64,000 nt of DNA from Cryptomeria japonica. Its lineage: Eukaryota; Streptophyta; Pinopsida; Cupressales; Cupressaceae. Positions 59,120 through 64,000 of the stretch are shown here, piece by piece. Below the pieces are notes generated by a model. It was given only the letters and a program-made list of their open reading frames with translations. It searched no databases and was not told where the DNA came from. Position numbers and translations under genes: made by a program. Position 1 is the stretch's first letter, and each line of letters opens with the position of its first letter. The stretch covers positions 42,459,140 to 42,523,139 of the forward strand of contig NC_081411.1 in the NCBI RefSeq assembly GCF_030272615.1. Reading direction: 5' to 3'.

Positions 59120-59655
59120 GAGCTTGTGGATAGAATCGCCAACAGAGGCAATCCACATGAGAGCTCGTGGATAGAATCGCCGACTAAGGCAATCCATGTA
59201 AGAGCTTGTGGATAGAATCACTGACTGAGGCAATCCACGTGAATCCACGTGAGAGCTCATGGATAGAATCGCCGACTGAGGCAATCCACATAAGAGCTTG
59301 TGGATAGAATCGCCGACTGAGGCAATCTACGTGAGAGATCATGGATAGAATCGTCGACTGAGGCAATCCACATAAGAGCTTGTGGATAGAATCGTCAACT
59401 GAGGCAATCCATGTGAGAGCTCATGGATAGAATCGCTGACTGAGGCAATCCACGTAAGAGCTTGTGGATAGAATCGCTGACTGAGGCAATCCACGTGAGA
59501 GCTCATGGATAGAATCGCCGACTAAGGCAATCCACGTAAGAGCTTGTGGATAGAATCACCAACTGAGGCAATCCATGTGAGAGCTCATGGATAGAATCGC
59601 CGACTGAGGCAATCCATGTAAGAGCTTGTGGATAGAATCACCGACATAGGCAAAT
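59120..59655 (+). repeat. Minisatellite of 41-bp units in strict two-unit alternation (element G)
   Basis: About 13 units with core TGGATAGAATCGCCGACTGA and GGCAATCCAC. Odd units start GAGCTTGTGG and end GTGA/ATGA; even units start GAGCTCATGG (or CGTGG) and end GTAA/ATAA, so the true period is 82 bp. One unit has a 10-bp internal duplication near 59240. Each unit can pair TGGAT with ATCCA and GCC with GGC. No spacers, so not a CRISPR. Confidence 0.92.
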
Positions 59656-59882
59656 TCACACCTTGAGACTATGGTCCCCTGTGATGAGCATCATATGGTT
59701 GATGCAAATACTCCCAATATCATGAGATGATATTTTTGAGTTATGGTGAATATCACATGCCTTGATATTCTTGTTTATACCATACTTCCTGATATCATAG
59801 TGAGATAATATTTTTTCTATTCCATAATTAATCTAGACTTAATGCATTTGCATTGATTTTATCTTCCCTAGCTAAGAGGGAG

Positions 59883-60241
59883 TGTTAATGTTTGTAGCTT
59901 CAGTCAAATGATCATTTAGAATACATATAATATATGTTGATTAATAATAATATATTATTATGTTATATTATATTATTATTAATCATATAAAATTTAATAT
60001 TCAATATTAATCTATTATATTATTCTAAATTAATAATTGATTGATGAAACATTATAATATTGATTAAATTATTATAATTAAAGGAGAGACATGTCCGTTC
60101 AAGGACATGCCTCTCCAAAGGAATATATATAGTATAATGTTATTCAATTTGAGAACACATAGAATTCCAAGAATGCAAGTATCAGATTGAATCAGATATA
60201 TACATTAAAATACATCCAATAAAAATCTAAGAAAATCAACA
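59883..60241 (+). repeat. 3' LTR of G
   Basis: Same length as the 5' LTR; about four substitutions (for example GTCGTATG versus GTCAAATG). Inverted repeat at 60083-60116. Confidence 0.93.
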
Positions 60242-61637
60242 AAACTAAATGAGGATTGTCAAGTTATAAGAAACAAGGCTAGACTGGTTTGTAAAGGATA
60301 TTTTCAAATGGAAGGAATTGATTATGGTGAGACATTTGCACCCATAGCTAGAATTGAAGCCATTAGACTATTTCTTGCCTATGCAGCATATAAGAACTAT
60401 AAGGTCTATCAAATGGATGTTAAATGTGAATTATTGAATGGTGCACTTGAGGAAGAGGTATACATTGAACAACCTGATGGATTTTCACTGACAGATGACA
60501 AGGATATGGTTTGTAGGTTAAGGAAAGCATTATTTGGATTGAAACAAGCTCCTAGAGCTTGGTATGCAAGGTTGGATAAATATCTTTTGAAGCTTGTTTT
60601 TACTAAAGGCAGTGCTGATAGTAATTTATATAACAAGATCATTGATGATGATATTCTGATTATTGAATTATTTATTGATGATATCATTTTTGAAGGAGAA
60701 GATAAATTGTAGATGGAATCTTCTAATAATATGAAGAATGAATTTGAAATGTCCATGATTGGTGAAATGAGAATTTTCTTAGGTTTGCAGATTACTTAAA
60801 CTAACAAAGGCATTTTTATCTATCAACCTAAGTATCTGAGGGAATTGTTGAAGAAGTTTGGTATGGATAATTCCAAACCGGTAAGTACTCCTATGGTGAC
60901 AAGTGAGAAATTATCTAAAAGACACATCTGCACTGGTAAATTTGACAAGGTATAAGTCTATGATCAGTGGCTTGTTATAAGTAACTTAGACTAGACCAAA
61001 TATTATGATTACAGTGAGTATTGTTTCAAGATATCAAAGTAATCCTAAAGAAAATCATGAATGTGAAGTAAAGAGGACATTCTGGTATTTGCAATGGTAT
61101 TCTAGAGATGATAACTTCACTTTATGTGCATATACAAATTTAGATTGGACATGAGATACTAATGGCAGGAAGAGCACTTCTGGTGGAGCTTTCTTTCTTG
61201 GAAAGAAATTAGTTTCATGGATCAGCAAAAAACAGTCATGCATTTCTTTATCTACTACATAAGCTGAATATGTTGCAACAACAACTAATTGTACACAAGT
61301 CATGTGGATGAAGCAAATGTTGAAGGATATCGGGGCAAATTATAGTGAACCAATAGTTATCTACTGTGATAACTCTGTAGCTATTGACATGTCCAAGAAT
61401 TTGGTATTTCACTCCAAGACTAAACACATCAATAAAGTATAACTTTCTGAAGGATAAAGTGGAAGAAAAGGAAGTCAAATTGGTTTATGTGAACACTAAA
61501 GAACAGATTGAAAATATATTCACTAAACCGTTGTCTAAAGAATCATTTGAATATTTGAGAGATATCTACCCCTCTGATAGAGACTTAGTTGATTATGCAA
61601 TGCATCATTCTAGTATGGATCAACAACTTTATCCTTA
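60242..61637 (+). pseudogene. Reverse transcriptase and RNase H of copia C
   Basis: [75 protein letters not shown] (catalytic pair present), then a stop. Next FEMSMIGEMRIFLGLQIT and later RNase H GRKSTSGGAFFLGKKLVSW, SKKQSCISLST and YCDNSVAIDMSKNLVFHS, ending EYLRDIYPSD. Frame changes occur near 60930 and 61100, and a one-base shift near 61435. Confidence 0.85.
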
Positions 61638-61902
61638 GCTCCAGATTGATGTAGTGGTGCTACTACTCAGGGGGAGTAGTCAACTTTGAGCTTCACAGAA
61701 TCTTAATATCTATGTCATATCTTTGGCATTGATGTCAAAGGGGGAGAGTTATATGTAAAAAATAAGATTTATGGGAGAGATTTAGATTGGACTGCACTCC
61801 TTTGGGGGAGTCAATTTTTCATGAGAATTGTTTGGCACTTCTTGGCACTTAGATGTTTTCTTTTTCACATCTAGTGTTGCCATCAATACCAAAGGGGGAG
61901 AT
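61638..61902 (+). other. 3' untranslated region and polypurine tracts of copia C
   Basis: Four purine tracts with GGGGGAG: near 61670, 61740, 61805 and the last, AAAGGGGGAGAT, directly before the LTR. TTGATGTCAAAGGGGGAGAG is shared (reverse complement) with D and H. Confidence 0.8.
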
Positions 61903-63164
61903 TGTTGGAAATATGGAAGAATTGATTATATGTTGCATTAATGTTTCATCATTGATGTCAACACTAGCTATTATGGTTAGTTACCGACAGATAGGTTTTG
62001 GTTATCGATAGAAGATCTAGTGTTACTGGCAGAAGGGACTATCTATTGGACACTTCTGGCATGTTTGGATCAATGGAGTATGTTTGGTTTTATGTGTTAC
62101 ATGTTCCTAGAGCATGTTTTGGTCAATTGGTATTGACTTGGTGATTGGATGCTATCATACACTCTAGTAAGCCTATACCGGTAAGGGTTTAAGGTTTTAC
62201 CAGCAGAGCTTTTATTCAGAATCTTTGACAAGATGCATAAGTGGTGTTGATGCAGCTTCTAGATGGAATTAAGGATGCAGAAGGCGATCCTTGATCAAGA
62301 CTTGACTAGTTGGAGACATCGCTTTGGTATGGTGGACCCAAAATAGGTCTAGTGCCTATCTAGGTTATGGACCGGTATCATAATAATGTGTTCTCTACAC
62401 GTTACTAGGATGATTTATGGATTAATTAATATTGTTTTGGTCTAAAGCCAATATAGCATATCATTTTAATATGGATGTATGTAATGATCTTGTTGTAATA
62501 TCTTTTAGGTGGTCGACCTAATTGGTTTAGGCCTTAGGGTTTGTATAAATCAATGTAAGATCTCATTGTAGATAGTGGAAATTGAATAGAAAAATGAATG
62601 CAATGTGCGAATAATGTAATAACATTCAGGTAGAGGATTTGGTTGATCATTGAAGATCGAATTGGGTTTATGTAAGAGGTCAAAGGCCTCCGGTATTCAA
62701 GTTAATTGAGACTGTAATCAGACATGGTAGATGCTATCTCTAGTAGTTCATTCTACTGGATTGTTGTCCAATTATCTTGAGGTGGTTATAACCTCTCTGT
62801 AGTCAGTGAGATTATTTTGTAATGAGCAGTGCACTCTAGGCAGTGTGCCTTACTGCATGTGCAAACCCCTCCTTGTATCACATACTTTCTGCAGAATTAT
62901 CATCTGACAGTGGGTATGCTTCCCACCGTAGTTTTTCCCTTTACCGGGTTTTCCATGAACAAATCATGGTGTTATGTGGTATGGTTGGATTGTGTTGATT
63001 ATCTATTTCATTGTTAAGTTGTATTGTTTACCGATATCTATTTCTGTTATTCTGGTATTTAATGTTTATGTGCTTCGGTTAAAGGTTGTAAGTGGATTAA
63101 TTGATATAATTTGTTCACAACTGATTCACCCCCTCCTCTTAGTTGTCCACCAGTTATCCTAACA
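61903..63164 (+). repeat. 3' LTR of copia C
   Basis: About 1262 bp, TGTTGGAAATATGG to AGTTATCCTAACA; aligns with 7852-9126. Includes CAACTGATTCACCCCCTCC near its end. Confidence 0.9.
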
Positions 63165-63169
63165 ATTTG

Positions 63170-63227
63170 TACCATCAAATCTAGGACTCTCCTTCCGATA
63201 GAGATTAAATGTAGAACTTGATGCCAT
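63170..63227 (-). pseudogene. First codons of copia H gag, separated from the rest by element C
   Basis: On the minus strand an ATG at 63227 opens a frame ending in PRFDGTN just at the ATTTG duplication. It continues at 7851 into YKSWKEQMKIHL, the typical start of copia gag. This is strong evidence that C inserted into H. Confidence 0.85.
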
Positions 63228-63261
63228 CGGATCTCCTCAAGCAGTTAAGCTTTTGCAGAGA

Positions 63262-63282
63262 GGACCTTTCTTTGATACTAAT
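63262..63282 (-). promoter_or_regulatory. Primer binding site of copia H
   Basis: Minus strand ATTAGTATCAAAG immediately follows the LTR. It is a mutated form of the initiator-Met site TGGTATCAGAGC used by copia elements. Confidence 0.65.
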
Positions 63283-64000
63283 TATTAATAAGTTCTGATT
63301 CCAATATTTAGAATGAACTGGAGGAAAATTGAGAGGAGGGGGGGTGAGTCAGTTTTCCACAAGTTAAACAAGTATTGTAGATTATAAACCTTCTACCAAA
63401 GCAATACAAAAGCAACACAGTGAAAGATAAAGCATGAAAGCACACAACACATAACACCAATATTTTGACATGAAAAACCCGGTTAAGGGAAAAATCATGG
63501 TGGAAAACCCTAACCATAGTTAGATAATACTTTTGTAGCAGGATGTGAAATATTACAATGGGGACTACACTTGCAATCAGACCAACCTCCTAGAGGTCAC
63601 TGCTCATCACAAAAGGGAGGTCTCACTAACTTACATAAACATCAAACTACAATCTAGAGAAAGTGAACTGTGAAAATAATATCTTCCTAATGCTTGATAT
63701 AGTTCTGGTTAAGCATAGATGTTTACCTTGCAACACCAAATCCTTCACAACCCTTCGTTGAAAGATATGTCATTGTTCACACATAAACCTCTCTCTAATA
63801 ATGCAAATATAACCATACCATAAAAATTACATGAATATAACACCTATATATATAGATTATCAACCTTGATAAACAAGGTCAGCTAAACCCTAAACCCTTA
63901 ACTCATAATTACATAAATTACATCACACAATACTACCAGACCAATATTTTGATTTACATTACATAGAATGGACCTAATTAAAATTCCCAAATAATTATAT
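63283..64000 (-). repeat. 5' LTR of copia H (partial)
   Basis: Matches the 3' LTR at 2160 onward over its whole visible length, including the G-run GAGGAGGGGGGGTGAGTCAG and the AAGGGAAAAATCATGGTGG block. It runs off the window. Confidence 0.85.

Larger units (their letters stand above)
57685..60241 (+). mobile_element. Non-autonomous LTR element G
   Basis: LTRs 57685-58043 and 59883-60241, both 359 bp, with about four differences. Perfect AAACT duplication (57680-57684 and 60242-60246). Primer site TGGTATCAGAGCTCAGG at 58044, polypurine tract CTAAGAGGGAG at 59872-59882. The 1.84-kb interior has no gag or pol and includes a 41-bp tandem repeat. It must be mobilised by another element; the initiator-Met site suggests a copia partner. 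Joining its flanks gives the continuous C frame FRNKL then NEDC. Confidence 0.92.
7852..63164 (+). mobile_element. Copia element C (split into four parts by A, E and G)
   Basis: Flanked by a perfect ATTTG duplication (7847-7851 and 63165-63169). LTRs at 7852-9126 and 61903-63164. Coding order along the plus strand is gag (9185-9714), rest of gag and protease (45652-46726), integrase (56497-57684), RT and RNase H (60242-61637). Removing A, E and G leaves a normal copia of about 7 kb. Several stops, a damaged zinc knuckle and frame changes in RNase H make it inactive. Confidence 0.9.
2160..64000 (-). mobile_element. Copia element H (outermost; interrupted by C; right LTR cut by the window)
   Basis: The 3' LTR lies at the left (2160-3391) and the 5' LTR at the right (63283 onward); both begin TATTAA.AAGTTCTGATTCC on the plus strand. 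The primer site, gag start (63227) and first gag codons are at the right edge; the rest of gag-pol is at 3695-7851. The split is exactly at the ATTTG duplication of element C, and joining 7851 to 63170 gives a continuous gag frame. The expected TG at the LTR end reads TA in both LTRs. The outer TSD cannot be tested because the right end is outside the window. Many stops and frameshifts show it is dead and among the oldest insertions here. Confidence 0.85.

Noticed and set aside
59120..59655. CRISPR-like regular repeat
   Set aside because: Units are contiguous, with no unique spacers, and sit inside an LTR element of a plant genome.

Overview
The window is plant nuclear DNA made almost entirely of nested LTR retrotransposons. 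I see no host gene, tRNA, rRNA or CRISPR array. The lineages present (Ty1/copia with initiator-Met primer sites; Ty3/gypsy of Tat type with a second RNase H, a G-patch and a plant mobile domain gene), the very AT-rich LTRs and the absence of host genes over 64 kb fit a large-genome seed plant. A conifer-like gymnosperm is my guess, not a demonstrated identity.

Most of the window can be read as one insertion stack, solved by matching LTR ends and target-site duplications (TSDs). The element letters are mine. H is a minus-strand copia running from 2160 past the right edge of the window. Copia C (+, 7852-63164, TSD ATTTG) is inserted in H's gag. C is split three times: by gypsy A (+, 9715-45651, TSD AAGGT/AAGGC) in gag, by E (-, 46727-56496, TSD TAAGG) before integrase, and by the small non-autonomous element G (+, 57685-60241, TSD AAACT) before reverse transcriptase. 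Gypsy A carries gypsy B (+, 15551-31785, TSD GCTAT/GCTAC) in its gag and a solo LTR F (-, 40099-41545, TSD GATAT) in its 3' region. E carries the well-preserved copia D (-, 49196-55882, TSD AGATG) inside one LTR. Left of H are a piece of another copia LTR (I) and a minus-strand gypsy-type LTR region (K). Joining the flanks across each insertion restores the homology of the interrupted element, which supports the map independently of the TSDs.

The coding regions are decayed. Most premature stops fit C-to-T or G-to-A change, as expected for methylated silent repeats. D is the best-preserved copia; B is the better preserved of the two gypsy elements.

The most interesting content is in gypsy A and B. 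Between pol and the 3' LTR each has a gene on the opposite strand with the same layout: a TATAAATA box about 90-95 bp before an ATG, a first exon of 22 or 26 codons, a phase-0 intron (838 or 437 bp), then a plant mobile domain protein with an acidic and coiled-coil C-terminal part. The intron of B contains eight hairpins with a shared loop and different but complementary stems; the intron of A has a simpler set. Both introns also carry a short reiterated motif that is present in the opposite orientation in the gag leader of the same element, so the two ends of the sense RNA are complementary. B has a second family of five hairpins with a GGTGAAAACC signature, also with compensatory stem changes.
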